Part shown: positions 44,052 to 52,338 of the stretch, in pieces | How positions within the stretch are numbered: position 1 is the stretch's first letter | Layout of the letters: each line of letters opens with the position of its first letter | DNA from: HLUCCA09 sp965277275 | GTDB lineage: Bacteria; Pseudomonadota; Alphaproteobacteria; Rhodobacterales; Rhodobacteraceae | Direction: 5' to 3' | DNA length: 64,000 nt | Assembly: GCA_965277275.1 (NCBI GenBank) | Contig: CBDICG010000002.1 | Location: 2,046,001-2,110,000, forward strand | Made by a program: the position numbers and the translations under genes | Notes under the pieces: model-generated | What the model was told of the DNA's origin: nothing | Database searches by the model: none | The model's input: only the letters and a program-made list of their open reading frames with translations

Positions 44052-44834
44052 TCAGAACGTGCCTTGGTACACGCCGCCGTCGTTGACGATGTTCTGCCCC
44101 GACATGAAGCCTGCCTGCGCCGAGCACAGGTAGGCGATGAGGTCGCCGCATTCCTTGGGATCGGCGAAGCGACCGGCGGGACAGTTCTTCTTGCGGTCTT
44201 CGACGATGGCCTCGTAGGTCGTGTTGCCGCGCGCGGCGTGACCATGCAGGTTCGTGTGCAGGGCGTCCGTATCGAAGAGACCGGGACATACGGTGTTGAT
44301 CGTGACGTTGTGCCCGATGAGCTCGCGCACCATCGCTGCCGTCGCGCCCGAAAGCGCCAGCCGCGCGGCGTGGCTATGGGCAAATCCCACCTGCGGAAAC
44401 TTGATGAAACTGACCGACATGTTGACGATCCGTCCGAAGCCGCGCTCCTTCATCCCCGGCGCAACCGCCTGGATCATCTCGACCGAAGAAAGGAAATGCA
44501 CCTCGAGCCAGTAGCGCCAATCCTCGGCGGTGATCTCGTCGTAGGGCGTCGGCACCTGCCGCACGCCGGGGTTGCTCACGAGGATGTCGACCGGCCCCGC
44601 CGCATCAAGGATCGCTTTGCGCCCTTCGGCGGTGTTGAAGTCGGCGGCCACGGCTTGGGCCTCGACACCGAAGTCGCTGCGGATGGTCTCTGCGGCAACA
44701 TTCAGCGCCTCGGCAGAGCGCGCGTTCATCGTGACAGCGACGCCTTCGGCGGCCAGTGAGCGTGCCGCGGCAAGCCCGAGCCCACGGCTCGCGGCGGTGA
44801 CGATTGCGCGTTTTCCGGCTAGTCCCAGATCCAT
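44052..44834 (-). CDS. Atypical SDR-family protein lacking the YxxxK pair
   Basis: This 260-aa protein has an SDR Rossmann fold with AASRGLGLAAA at the nucleotide site and VSNPG in place of NNAG. Where classical enzymes have YxxxK, it reads AHSHAARLALSGA, so tyrosine and lysine are replaced (SxxxR spacing). This matches a BKR-like SDR subgroup that I recall with SNxxR-type residues. It may therefore use another catalytic mechanism, or serve as a binding protein. It follows the DapA-family gene by 45 bases in the operon. Confidence 0.85.
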   Translation of the reverse strand: MDLGLAGKRAIVTAASRGLGLAAARSLAAEGVAVTMNARSAEALNVAAETIRSDFGVEAQAVAADFNTAEGRKAILDAAGPVDILVSNPGVRQVPTPYDEITAEDWRYWLEVHFLSSVEMIQAVAPGMKERGFGRIVNMSVSFIKFPQVGFAHSHAARLALSGATAAMVRELIGHNVTINTVCPGLFDTDALHTNLHGHAARGNTTYEAIVEDRKKNCPAGRFADPKECGDLIAYLCSAQAGFMSGQNIVNDGGVYQGTF

Positions 44835-44879
44835 GTTTATTCCTCGGTTTCGTGCGGTTCAGAGGGTGGTCCAGGCCGG

Positions 44880-45797
44880 TCAGGCGACCTTTGCGCTGGG
44901 ATGCAAGATCGAGTTGATGCCGACCATCAAGCGGTCTTGCGCGGTGTCAGGCAGATCGCGCAGAGGCGCCCGCATCGACCCGCCTCCCGGCAGCCCCAGG
45001 CCGTTCATCGCCGCCTTGGTCGAAGGGTAGAGGGTGCGGCCTTCGGAGGTGAAAAGCTCCGTCAGCGCGATGCCGGTGGTCTGCAGCGCCCAAGCCTCGT
45101 CCTTGCGGCCGGCGCGCGTGGCGCTCCAGATATCGAGGCACCCCGTCCAGACGTTGGGAAAGCAGTCGATCAGGCCATCGGCCCCCGCAAGCGTCGCAGG
45201 CACGCCAAAGGCCGAGGATGGTCCACAGAAGACACGGATCCTGTCTTGTACGCGCAGCAGCGTCGCATGGAAGTTGCCCCAGTTGCCGGAGCTTTCCTTG
45301 ATGGCGACGACGTTGTCGAGATCCGCCAGTATGTCGGCCAGTTCGGGGGTGATGGCGTTCCCGGCATTGCCAGGGATGTTGTAGAGCACGATCGGCAGGG
45401 CCGTTTCGGCATTGACCGCTTCGAAATGCGCGATGATCTCGGCGTCCGTCAGGCGCGCGAAGTAGGGCGGCAGGACAAGCACCCCATCTGCACCCGCATC
45501 CTTCGCGGCATGGGTCTGTTCGATCACCTCGGCCTCGGTGATAGCGCCCGTGCCGACGATTGCGGGGCCACGCCCCTTGCAGGCTTGCGCCGTCAGTTTC
45601 GCCAGGCGCGCCCGTTCCGCAGGCGACAGCGCCCAGAACTCGCCCGTGCAGCCCGCGGCGACCATCCCCGTTGCCCCGGCATCGAAGAGCCGGGTGATAT
45701 TGGCGACAAAGGAGTCTTCGAGGATTGCACCGCTCGCATCGAACGGCGTTGTGATCGCGGGCATGGGGCCGCCCCAAGTGACGCTGGAACGGTTCAC
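44880..45797 (-). CDS. DapA-family aldolase/lyase, first copy
   Basis: This 305-aa TIM-barrel protein belongs to the dihydrodipicolinate synthase/N-acetylneuraminate lyase superfamily. GCTGEFWAL binds the carboxylate of the keto acid, the tyrosine is in IVLYNIPGNAG and the Schiff-base lysine in VAIKESSGNW. The family includes true DapA, KDG aldolases, sugar-acid dehydratases and pyrroline-hydroxycarboxylate deaminase. Its position between an ABC importer and dehydrogenases indicates a catabolic, not lysine-biosynthetic, role. It overlaps the ABC ATPase gene by four bases. Confidence 0.9.
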   Translation of the reverse strand: MNRSSVTWGGPMPAITTPFDASGAILEDSFVANITRLFDAGATGMVAAGCTGEFWALSPAERARLAKLTAQACKGRGPAIVGTGAITEAEVIEQTHAAKDAGADGVLVLPPYFARLTDAEIIAHFEAVNAETALPIVLYNIPGNAGNAITPELADILADLDNVVAIKESSGNWGNFHATLLRVQDRIRVFCGPSSAFGVPATLAGADGLIDCFPNVWTGCLDIWSATRAGRKDEAWALQTTGIALTELFTSEGRTLYPSTKAAMNGLGLPGGGSMRAPLRDLPDTAQDRLMVGINSILHPSAKVA

Positions 45798-46915
45798 TGA
45801 ATAGCCTCCGTCTTTTGGATGGAATACACCGTGTCGGGGGGGGACGCGTTCAACCGGATCCCCGTCGGCCCAGCGGCAAAGACGTGGGCCTTTTGCATGT
45901 TGATCGTGCAGCGGACAGGCTCACCGAGCCGCCACAGGCGATCCCCGGGCACCCGTACCGTCAGGCGAAGACCCTCCGCGACTTCGACCACGACGATGTT
46001 CTCGTGGCCCGTCTGTTCGATCAGTCTGACCTGTCCCTCGATCGGGCCGTCGCCAATCGAGAGGTCCTCGGGCCGGATACCGAGGCATGCGGGCCCCGTG
46101 GCAGCATGCGGGCCGAGATCCGGCAGCGCCTGGTTCAGGCCGGGCCCCTGGAACAGCCAGTCGTCGGCTTCATGCGAAAGCTCCCCGTCGACAAGATTCA
46201 TGCCCGGCGTACCGATGAAGCCCGCCACGAAGCGGTTCGCCGGCGCGCTGTAAACCTCGGTCGGTGGCGCGAACTGCTGAAGGATCCCGCCTTCCATGAC
46301 CGCGATCCTATCGGACATGGTCATCGCTTCGAGTTGGTCATGCGTGACGTAGACCATCGTTCGCCCGAGGCGGCGGTGCAGTTCCACAAGCTCGGCGCGC
46401 ATGTAGGTCCGCAGCTTTGCGTCTAGGTTCGAGAGCGGCTCATCCAGCAGGAAAACCTTGGGGTCGCGGACGAGCGCACGCCCGAGAGCCACACGCTGCT
46501 GCTGCCCGCCCGAGAGCTGCTTGGGCTTGCGATGCAGAAGCTCGGTCAGGTGCAGCAGCTCCGCCGTCTTTGCGACCATCCCGGGGCGTTCGCCTTTTGG
46601 CACGCCGCGTTTCCTGAGCGGATACGCGATATTCTGTGCGACCGTCATGTGCGGATAGAGAGCGTAAGACTGAAACACCATCGCGATGTCACGGTCGCCG
46701 GGGGCAACGTCATTTACCACGCGTTCGCCGATGCGGATCTCGCCCCCTGTCGGGAATTCGAGCCCGGCAAGCATGCGCAGCGTCGTTGTCTTGCCGCAGC
46801 CGGACGGGCCCAGAAGCGAGACGAACTCGCCCTGCTCGATCTCGAGGTTCAGGTCCGATACGGCGGTGAAGGCGCCGAACGTCTTGCGGACATTCTTGAA
46901 CGATACGTCAGCCAT
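45794..46915 (-). CDS. ABC transporter ATP-binding protein (MalK/UgpC type)
   Basis: This 373-aa protein has Walker A LLGPSGCGKTTTLRML, the Q-loop, signature LSGGQQQRVALGRAL, Walker B VFLLDEPLSNLD and a C-terminal TOBE/MalK-like regulatory region (about 240-370). It energises import through the two permeases encoded just upstream; the gap to the MalG-like gene is one base. Confidence 0.95.
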   Translation of the reverse strand: MADVSFKNVRKTFGAFTAVSDLNLEIEQGEFVSLLGPSGCGKTTTLRMLAGLEFPTGGEIRIGERVVNDVAPGDRDIAMVFQSYALYPHMTVAQNIAYPLRKRGVPKGERPGMVAKTAELLHLTELLHRKPKQLSGGQQQRVALGRALVRDPKVFLLDEPLSNLDAKLRTYMRAELVELHRRLGRTMVYVTHDQLEAMTMSDRIAVMEGGILQQFAPPTEVYSAPANRFVAGFIGTPGMNLVDGELSHEADDWLFQGPGLNQALPDLGPHAATGPACLGIRPEDLSIGDGPIEGQVRLIEQTGHENIVVVEVAEGLRLTVRVPGDRLWRLGEPVRCTINMQKAHVFAAGPTGIRLNASPPDTVYSIQKTEAIQ

Positions 46916-46916
46916 T

Positions 46917-47744
46917 TTACCCCTTCACTCCGCCCGCACCGAAGCCACGCGTCAGGTAGCTCTGAAGAAACGCGAACGCGATGATCAGCGGAACACTCAT
47001 CATGACGGACGCCGCCATCAGCATGGACCACTCGATGTTGAACGATGAGATCAGCATGTTCATCACCCCGGTTGTGAGCGGGCGCGCGCTGTCGGAATTC
47101 ACCAGCACGAGCGCGTAGAGGTATTCGTTCCACGACAGGATGAAGGTGAAGAGCGCCGTCGAAATGATGCCGGGCAGCAGTTGCGGCAGGATAACGTCCC
47201 GGAATGCGCCGAGCCGCGTCGCGCCGTCCACCAGCGCGGCGTTTTCCAGATCCTCCGGGATCCCGGCCATGAACGAGCGCAATAGCCAAAGCGCGTAGGG
47301 CAGCGCAAACGTGGTGTAGGCAATCACGAGGCTGAAGATCGTGTTCGACAATCCGAGCTGCACCAACATCAGGTAGAGCGGCAGGATCAGCACGACAGAC
47401 GGCAGCAAGTAGGTGAACAGCACGAGAAACGCGAGGCTCTCGCGCCCCCGGTAGCTGAAGCGCACGAGGCTGTAACAGCCGAGTGTCGCGATCACGACGA
47501 CTACGAATGTGGTGGTCGTCGACAGGATCAGCGAGTTGCGGAAGTAGATGAGGAAGTTCGTGTCGAACAGGAGCCGCGCGTAATGCTCGAACGTCCATGT
47601 CTCGGGAAGGAAGGTGGGCGGGCGGCGAAAGAGCTCGAATTGGGGTTTCACCGAGGTGACCAGCATCCAGAAGAGCGGGAACGCCACGATCAGGACGATG
47701 GACCAGGCGAAGATATTGAAGAGGATCGCGCGCAGTCGCATCAT
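46917..47744 (-). CDS. Carbohydrate-type ABC permease (MalG/UgpE-like)
   Basis: This 275-aa inner-membrane protein has six predicted helices. The EAA loop that contacts the ATPase is ENAALVDGATRLGAFRDVIL with PQLLPG following. The start ATG 47744 overlaps the stop of the MalF-like gene (ATGA), so the longer upstream frame is rejected. It forms the channel with the MalF-like partner. Confidence 0.95.
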   Translation of the reverse strand: MMRLRAILFNIFAWSIVLIVAFPLFWMLVTSVKPQFELFRRPPTFLPETWTFEHYARLLFDTNFLIYFRNSLILSTTTTFVVVVIATLGCYSLVRFSYRGRESLAFLVLFTYLLPSVVLILPLYLMLVQLGLSNTIFSLVIAYTTFALPYALWLLRSFMAGIPEDLENAALVDGATRLGAFRDVILPQLLPGIISTALFTFILSWNEYLYALVLVNSDSARPLTTGVMNMLISSFNIEWSMLMAASVMMSVPLIIAFAFLQSYLTRGFGAGGVKG

Positions 47745-48634
47745 TCGGTCTCCCGCGTCTTGCGGATGTAGAGGATCATGAAGACCAGCATGATCAGCAT
47801 CATGATGACCGCATAGGCGGAGGCCATGCCCATCTGGTTGAGCGCGAAGGCTTCCTTGTAGACGAGTAGCGGCAGTGTCTGGGTCGAGGTCACCGGGCCG
47901 CCGCCCGTCAGCAGGAAGATCAGGTCGAATTCCTTGAAGTCCCAGATCGCGCGCAACATGATGATGACGACAAGCACTTCGCGCAATTGCGGCAGCGTTA
48001 CGTCCCAGAAGCGGGCGATGGGGCCGGCGCCGTCGATCCGCGCGGCTTCGTAGAGGTGTTCGGGGATCGTCTGGAGCCGTGCCAGCACCGCGATCACGAC
48101 GAAGGGAAAGTACTTCCACGCGCCCACAAGGATCACGGACACCATCGCGTTGGGCATCGTGCCGAGGTAATCGACCGGAAAGTCGATGATGCCTGCGGTG
48201 ATCATCAGGTGGTTCAGGATGCCATAGAGATCATTGAAGAGCCACTTCCACACCAGAACGGCAACCACCGTCGATATGAAGTACGGAAAGAGGATGAGCG
48301 AGCGGGCGAGGCTGCGGAACCAGATGTTCTGGTGCAGCACGAGTGCCATGCCGACGCCGAATACGATCTGCAGGGTCAGCGTGCCGACTGTCCAGATCAG
48401 GTTCGTGCGGAGCGACGTCCAGAATTCGCCTTTCGCCAGAAGCTCGCGATAGTTCGCGAGGCCGACCCATGTCCCCTCGAGCGTTGGCGTGAAGATATTG
48501 AAGAGTGACAGGTAGATTGCCGAAACGAGCGGATAGACGATCACCGCGCAGAACACGAGCACCGTTGGCGCGATCAGCGCGAGGCCGATCAGCGAGTAAT
48601 TGCGCTCGAGCCGGGTCTGCTTGGGGCGGTCCAT
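47741..48634 (-). CDS. Carbohydrate-type ABC permease (MalF/UgpA-like)
   Basis: This 297-aa protein has six transmembrane helices and the EAA loop EAARIDGAGPIARFWDVTLP followed by QLREV. A 76-bp gap with a stable hairpin separates it from the upstream binding-protein gene, the usual way to make more binding protein than permease. Confidence 0.95.
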   Translation of the reverse strand: MDRPKQTRLERNYSLIGLALIAPTVLVFCAVIVYPLVSAIYLSLFNIFTPTLEGTWVGLANYRELLAKGEFWTSLRTNLIWTVGTLTLQIVFGVGMALVLHQNIWFRSLARSLILFPYFISTVVAVLVWKWLFNDLYGILNHLMITAGIIDFPVDYLGTMPNAMVSVILVGAWKYFPFVVIAVLARLQTIPEHLYEAARIDGAGPIARFWDVTLPQLREVLVVIIMLRAIWDFKEFDLIFLLTGGGPVTSTQTLPLLVYKEAFALNQMGMASAYAVIMMLIMLVFMILYIRKTRETE

Positions 48635-48678
48635 CAGGGGCCTGTTTGTCGTTCTGCTGCCAGTCTGTTGGAAGGGAA

Positions 48679-48703
48679 GGCGCGGGCCGAGCCAGCCCGC
48701 GCC
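48679..48703 (-). terminator. Hairpin between binding-protein and permease genes
   Basis: Arms GGCGCGGGC and GCCCGCGCC (9 bp, 7-base loop) start 8 bases after the binding-protein stop. There is no T-run, so it is better read as an mRNA-stabilising or attenuating structure than as a full terminator. Confidence 0.55.
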
Positions 48704-48710
48704 CCTGGGC

Positions 48711-50042
48711 TTAGCCCTGCATTATGCCCTCTAGCGTCGCGACAGTGTCGCCGATCACGGCGTCTGCATCTTCGTCGTTCAGAACGACGCGCTGCACCAT
48801 GTCCGCGATGGCACCGGAGCCGACGATCTCGCCCGCCTTCTCGTTCGACGGATGGTCGGCGCTCTCGTAGCCGAGATTGAATCCGCCTGCGGCGGACGCG
48901 GCCATCAGGTCCACTTCCGCAGGGTACTTCTGGATGATCTCGTTGTCCTGGTACTGCGGATTGGTGTTGATCGATTGCAGGACGGGCAGCACGTGGCCGG
49001 GCGCGGCGTGCAGCTGCTTGATGTAGCCTTCGGGCTGGAACAGGAACGCCGCGAATTGCTTGGCCGCCTCAATGTTCTGGGACTGCGCGGGGATGAAGAC
49101 GCTCGGGAAGTCGTTGAACGTCCACGGAGCGATATCGGTCGAGAGGCGCGGGTAGGTGTTGCAGGTGATGAAATCCGCGATCGGCGGGTTCTGCGCGGCA
49201 ACATTGCCCAAGACACGGCCGGTGTAGATGCCGGTCGCCGTGGCGCCGCTGACAAAGGCGGTAATCGCTTCGCCCCAGCTGTAGTTCGTTGCGCCGGGCG
49301 GGCAGAATTCGCGCATCGAGGCGTAGAATTCCAGCGCGTCGCGCGTGGCCTGGCTGTCGAGGGCGACGTTGAGATCCGTGTCGAACACGGAGCCGCCCGC
49401 CTGGTGAATGACCCCGATGAAGATCAGCGATGTCATCGAGTTGCGGCCATAGGGCAGCGGCGCGCCGAAGATCCCGTCCTTCTGCATCGCCTGGCATGCG
49501 GCCCGCAGCTCGTCCCAGGTCTCGGGGATCTTGTCGAGGCCGGCACCTTCCATCAGGTCGGAGCGCGTCCAGAGCATGTTGGCCGCCGAGTTGCCGATAC
49601 CCGTGCCGCAATAATTGCCGTCGGCGGCCTGAAAGACGTTGTTCGCGCCCGGGTAGTAGTCGTCCGTGCCGATGGCCTCGATCACGTCATTGAACGGCGC
49701 GACGAGGCCGTTCGCGTAATAGGACTGGACAGCGAAGGAGGGCAGGTGGGTGACGAGATCGGGCACCTCGCCCGACGAGAACGCGGCCGCCAGCTGGGGT
49801 GCGTAGCCTTCGTCGCTCGTCGTTTCGAAGACCACGTCGATGCCGGTCGCTTCCTTGAACGCGGCGATCTGGAACTGGTACGCCTCGACCTGAAGCGGCG
49901 CGCTCTGGGGCGACCACCAGCGCAGCGTTGCGTCTTGCGCGGCGGCGCGGAACGGAACGGCCGCTATGGCGGACGAGGCCGCGAGGCCCTTGAGCGCGGT
50001 TCGGCGCGAGATCCCGCCGCGAGGACTCATTGAGTTCACCAT
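48711..50042 (-). CDS. ABC transporter extracellular solute-binding protein (family 1), Tat-exported
   Basis: This 443-aa protein has a twin-arginine signal (ISRRTALKGLAAS, then AVPFRAAAQD near residue 36). The rest is a family 1 solute-binding protein, with typical segments such as GIDVVFETTSDEGYAPQLAA and AAKQFAAFLFQPEGY. Tat export implies folding in the cytoplasm before export. It is the first gene of the nine-gene operon reaching to 41047, with a PcaR-type site 26 bases upstream of the start. The transporter type suggests a sugar, polyol or glycerophospho-compound, but relatives also import amines and opines. Confidence 0.94.
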   Translation of the reverse strand: MVNSMSPRGGISRRTALKGLAASSAIAAVPFRAAAQDATLRWWSPQSAPLQVEAYQFQIAAFKEATGIDVVFETTSDEGYAPQLAAAFSSGEVPDLVTHLPSFAVQSYYANGLVAPFNDVIEAIGTDDYYPGANNVFQAADGNYCGTGIGNSAANMLWTRSDLMEGAGLDKIPETWDELRAACQAMQKDGIFGAPLPYGRNSMTSLIFIGVIHQAGGSVFDTDLNVALDSQATRDALEFYASMREFCPPGATNYSWGEAITAFVSGATATGIYTGRVLGNVAAQNPPIADFITCNTYPRLSTDIAPWTFNDFPSVFIPAQSQNIEAAKQFAAFLFQPEGYIKQLHAAPGHVLPVLQSINTNPQYQDNEIIQKYPAEVDLMAASAAGGFNLGYESADHPSNEKAGEIVGSGAIADMVQRVVLNDEDADAVIGDTVATLEGIMQG

Positions 50043-50067
50043 TGATTTTTCTCCCTGGTCTTGCAGT

Positions 50068-50082
50068 GTTCACATAGCGCAC
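50068..50082 (+). promoter_or_regulatory. Putative IclR/PcaR-type operator (site D)
   Basis: GTTCACATAGCGCAC lies between the divergent solute-binding protein gene and the IclR regulator gene. It fits the island consensus exactly and could serve for autoregulation as well as control of the long operon. Confidence 0.75.
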
Positions 50083-50224
50083 GCTTGTTCGAAGTAAGGC
50101 AGGTCACTGTGAGTCTGGCAAGTCCATTTTCGTGAATTGCGGATTTCATGAATTTGGGGAATGGCCCATGGCCGGTCCTGTGCTAACCAACAGATCCGCC
50201 GCCAAGAGGAGTGGGAGGGCGCAC

Positions 50225-51097
50225 ATGTCGGACGACGATATGAACGACGATACAAGCGTCGAGGAAGGGCGCGCGCGCACGCGCTCCGGCCTCATGACGG
50301 CATCCGCCGACCTTGCCGAGAGCGGCGATGCAAGTGCCCTCAATCCACGCGACTATGTGAGCAGCCTCGCGCGCGGGCTGGAGGTCTTGCGCACCTTCAA
50401 CCGGACGCGCCGCAAGATGACCCTGTCCGAGGTGGCCGCCGAAACCGGAACGACCCGTGCCGGCGCGCGCCGTATCCTGCTCACGCTCGTGCAGGAGGGT
50501 TACGCGGTTGCCGACGGCAAGCTTTTCGATCTCACGCCGCAAGTGCTGGAGCTTGGCTATTCGGTGCTCTCCTCGAAGGGCGCGTGGGACATCGCCCGCC
50601 CCTTCATCGACCACCTGTCCGAGGAGCTGCGCGAGTCCGTCTCTGCCGCGGTGCTCGACAACTTCGATGTCGTCTATGTCTCGGGTGCGCAGTACCATCG
50701 CGTGATCAGCGTCGGCATCACGGTCGGTGCCCGGTTCCCGGCCCATTGCACGGCGACGGGCCGTGTCTTGCTTGCGGCCAAGCCCCCCGAGATGTGGCCG
50801 GGACTGTTGCAGGGCATTCCGCTCACGCGGATGACGGACCGCACCGTGACCGACCGCGCCCAGTTTCGATCCGTGCTCGAAGAGGTGCGGGACAAGGGCT
50901 GGTCGCTCGTCGATCAGGAGCTGGAGACCGGGCTGATGTCGATCGCAGTGCCGCTGCATAGCTCGTCCGGCGCACTTGTGGGCGCGATCAACGTGGGCGC
51001 GCCGACCGTCCGGATGTCGCCTGAGGAAATGGTCGATGTGATCCTGCCCAAGCTGCGGGAAACGGTGGCCACGATCCGGCAGGCGCTCAAACATTAG
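50225..51097 (+). CDS. IclR-family transcriptional regulator, PcaR/PcaU/PobR type
   Basis: This is a 290-aa protein if ATG 50225 is used, which is preceded by GGGAGGG; earlier ATGs (50132, 50168) would add an unstructured tail. The winged-helix domain (about 45-110) contains YVSSLARGLEVLRTFNR and MTLSEVAAETGTTRAGARRI, the pattern of the PcaR subgroup. The C-terminal effector domain (about 120-285) includes FPAHCTATGRVLL. PcaR-type proteins bind aromatic or keto-adipate-like acids and can activate or repress. Five matching 15-bp sites in the island suggest that this protein controls it. The ligand is probably a pathway intermediate. Confidence 0.93.
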   Translation: MSDDDMNDDTSVEEGRARTRSGLMTASADLAESGDASALNPRDYVSSLARGLEVLRTFNRTRRKMTLSEVAAETGTTRAGARRILLTLVQEGYAVADGKLFDLTPQVLELGYSVLSSKGAWDIARPFIDHLSEELRESVSAAVLDNFDVVYVSGAQYHRVISVGITVGARFPAHCTATGRVLLAAKPPEMWPGLLQGIPLTRMTDRTVTDRAQFRSVLEEVRDKGWSLVDQELETGLMSIAVPLHSSSGALVGAINVGAPTVRMSPEEMVDVILPKLRETVATIRQALKH

Positions 51098-51204
51098 GTC
51101 AGATGTGGCACTACGGGGGTTCCGGACATTGTGTTGAGGGCGAGGTCGTTGCGCGTTCAACCACAAGGGATTGACCGCCGCATCTTCGAGCGAAGCTATG
51201 TGCG

Positions 51205-52338
51205 CTAGGCGGCGTCCTTGAAGCGGGAGGGGCTGAACGGCGCGGGATCGTGGTGTGGCGTCTGCCCCAAAGCAAGCTCCGCCACCATCTGTGCCACAAG
51301 CGGGCCAAGCGTATAGCCCGCATCCCCCGGGATCGCCATGAGCACACGATCGGTCGCGGGCAGCGGGCCGATGACCGACGCACCGTCTACGGTCGTGTTC
51401 ATCCCGGCCCATGTCCGCAGCACGCGCAACCCGCCGATGGAGGGCACGAGCCGCCCGGCCAGCGCCACATTGCCCAGCAAGGACGCGAGCTCGACCCCCG
51501 GCACCTCCAGCCGCCCCCTGTCGCGCGCGGGCCAGCCTCCGCCGATCACCACCTGGCCACCCCCCAGTTGCTTCAGTGTGATCGAGCGTTCGGCGTGTTG
51601 GATGAGATGCCGGATCTGCGGCGCGCCCGCTTCGGTTATGTTCATGTGCAGCGGCTCGGCGCGCGACGGGATCGAAACGCCGAGGTTCTGCACAAGCGCG
51701 CCCGCGCCCCACGCAGCGGCGACGATCACCCGATCCGCCGTGTAACGCGCCGTCTCCGAGCGGGCCGCGACACCGGTGCCAGACACGTCGAGATCGCGAA
51801 CTTCGTCCATCAGCATTTCGATCCCGAGGTCCGCCGCATGGGCGCGCAGCCTCATATTGGCGGCCAGCGGGTTCAGCTTGCCCTCGTTGTGGCAATGCTC
51901 GGCGCCGACGATCTGTGGTCCGAGCCAGGGCGCGATCTTGTCGAGGGCGGCACGGTCGAGCAGCTCCACATCGAGGCCCTTTGCCCGCTCGCGGTCGGCC
52001 TTGCCCTCCAGAAAGCGCAACTGCTCGTCGCTCTCGGCGAGCATCAGACCGCCCTTGCGCACCAGCTCGAACGGGCCGTGTGCCTGGTCAACACTGTGCC
52101 AACGCGCTGCCGCAGCTTTGTAGAACGGCAGCGCAGCTTCGATGTTGGGCACCTGCTCGGGATAGAGGCGCATGAAGCGGCTTTGCATCTGCACATGAAG
52201 GCTGCCGGCGTTGGCCGTGCTTCCCGCGTTCCTGCCAGCATCGACGATGCGGACCCGCGCGCCCGCCTCGGCAAGATGGATCCCCGTTACCAGCCCGACG
52301 ATCCCGCCGCCGATAACGAGGAGATCACTCCGCGGCAT
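51205..52338 (-). CDS. DadA-family FAD-dependent oxidoreductase, first copy
   Basis: This 377-aa protein has the FAD dinucleotide motif LLVIGGGIVGLVTG at the N-terminus, STANAGSLHVQMQ following the usual GxS region, and a C-terminal GDAGYTLGPLVAQMVAE that closes the FAD site. The family oxidises secondary or primary amines of amino acids (D-amino acid dehydrogenase, sarcosine, opine and D-hydroxyproline dehydrogenase beta subunits). Its start lies inside the end of the 2Fe-2S/FAD gene (14-base overlap), which indicates a complex like HcnC with HcnAB or OoxB with OoxA. A paralogue lies at 59698-60837 (shared ANAGSLHxQxQ, KGGL, EGKxNPL). Confidence 0.92.
   Translation of the reverse strand: MPRSDLLVIGGGIVGLVTGIHLAEAGARVRIVDAGRNAGSTANAGSLHVQMQSRFMRLYPEQVPNIEAALPFYKAAAARWHSVDQAHGPFELVRKGGLMLAESDEQLRFLEGKADRERAKGLDVELLDRAALDKIAPWLGPQIVGAEHCHNEGKLNPLAANMRLRAHAADLGIEMLMDEVRDLDVSGTGVAARSETARYTADRVIVAAAWGAGALVQNLGVSIPSRAEPLHMNITEAGAPQIRHLIQHAERSITLKQLGGGQVVIGGGWPARDRGRLEVPGVELASLLGNVALAGRLVPSIGGLRVLRTWAGMNTTVDGASVIGPLPATDRVLMAIPGDAGYTLGPLVAQMVAELALGQTPHHDPAPFSPSRFKDAA

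Noticed and set aside
51200..51214. Sixth IclR-type site on the minus strand (GTGCGCTA core)
   Set aside because: It matches only about 10 of 15 positions and overlaps the stop codon of the DadA-like gene rather than a promoter region.
50183..51895. Long minus-strand frame across the IclR gene
   Set aside because: It is antisense to a well-supported regulator and overlaps the DadA-like gene in another frame.
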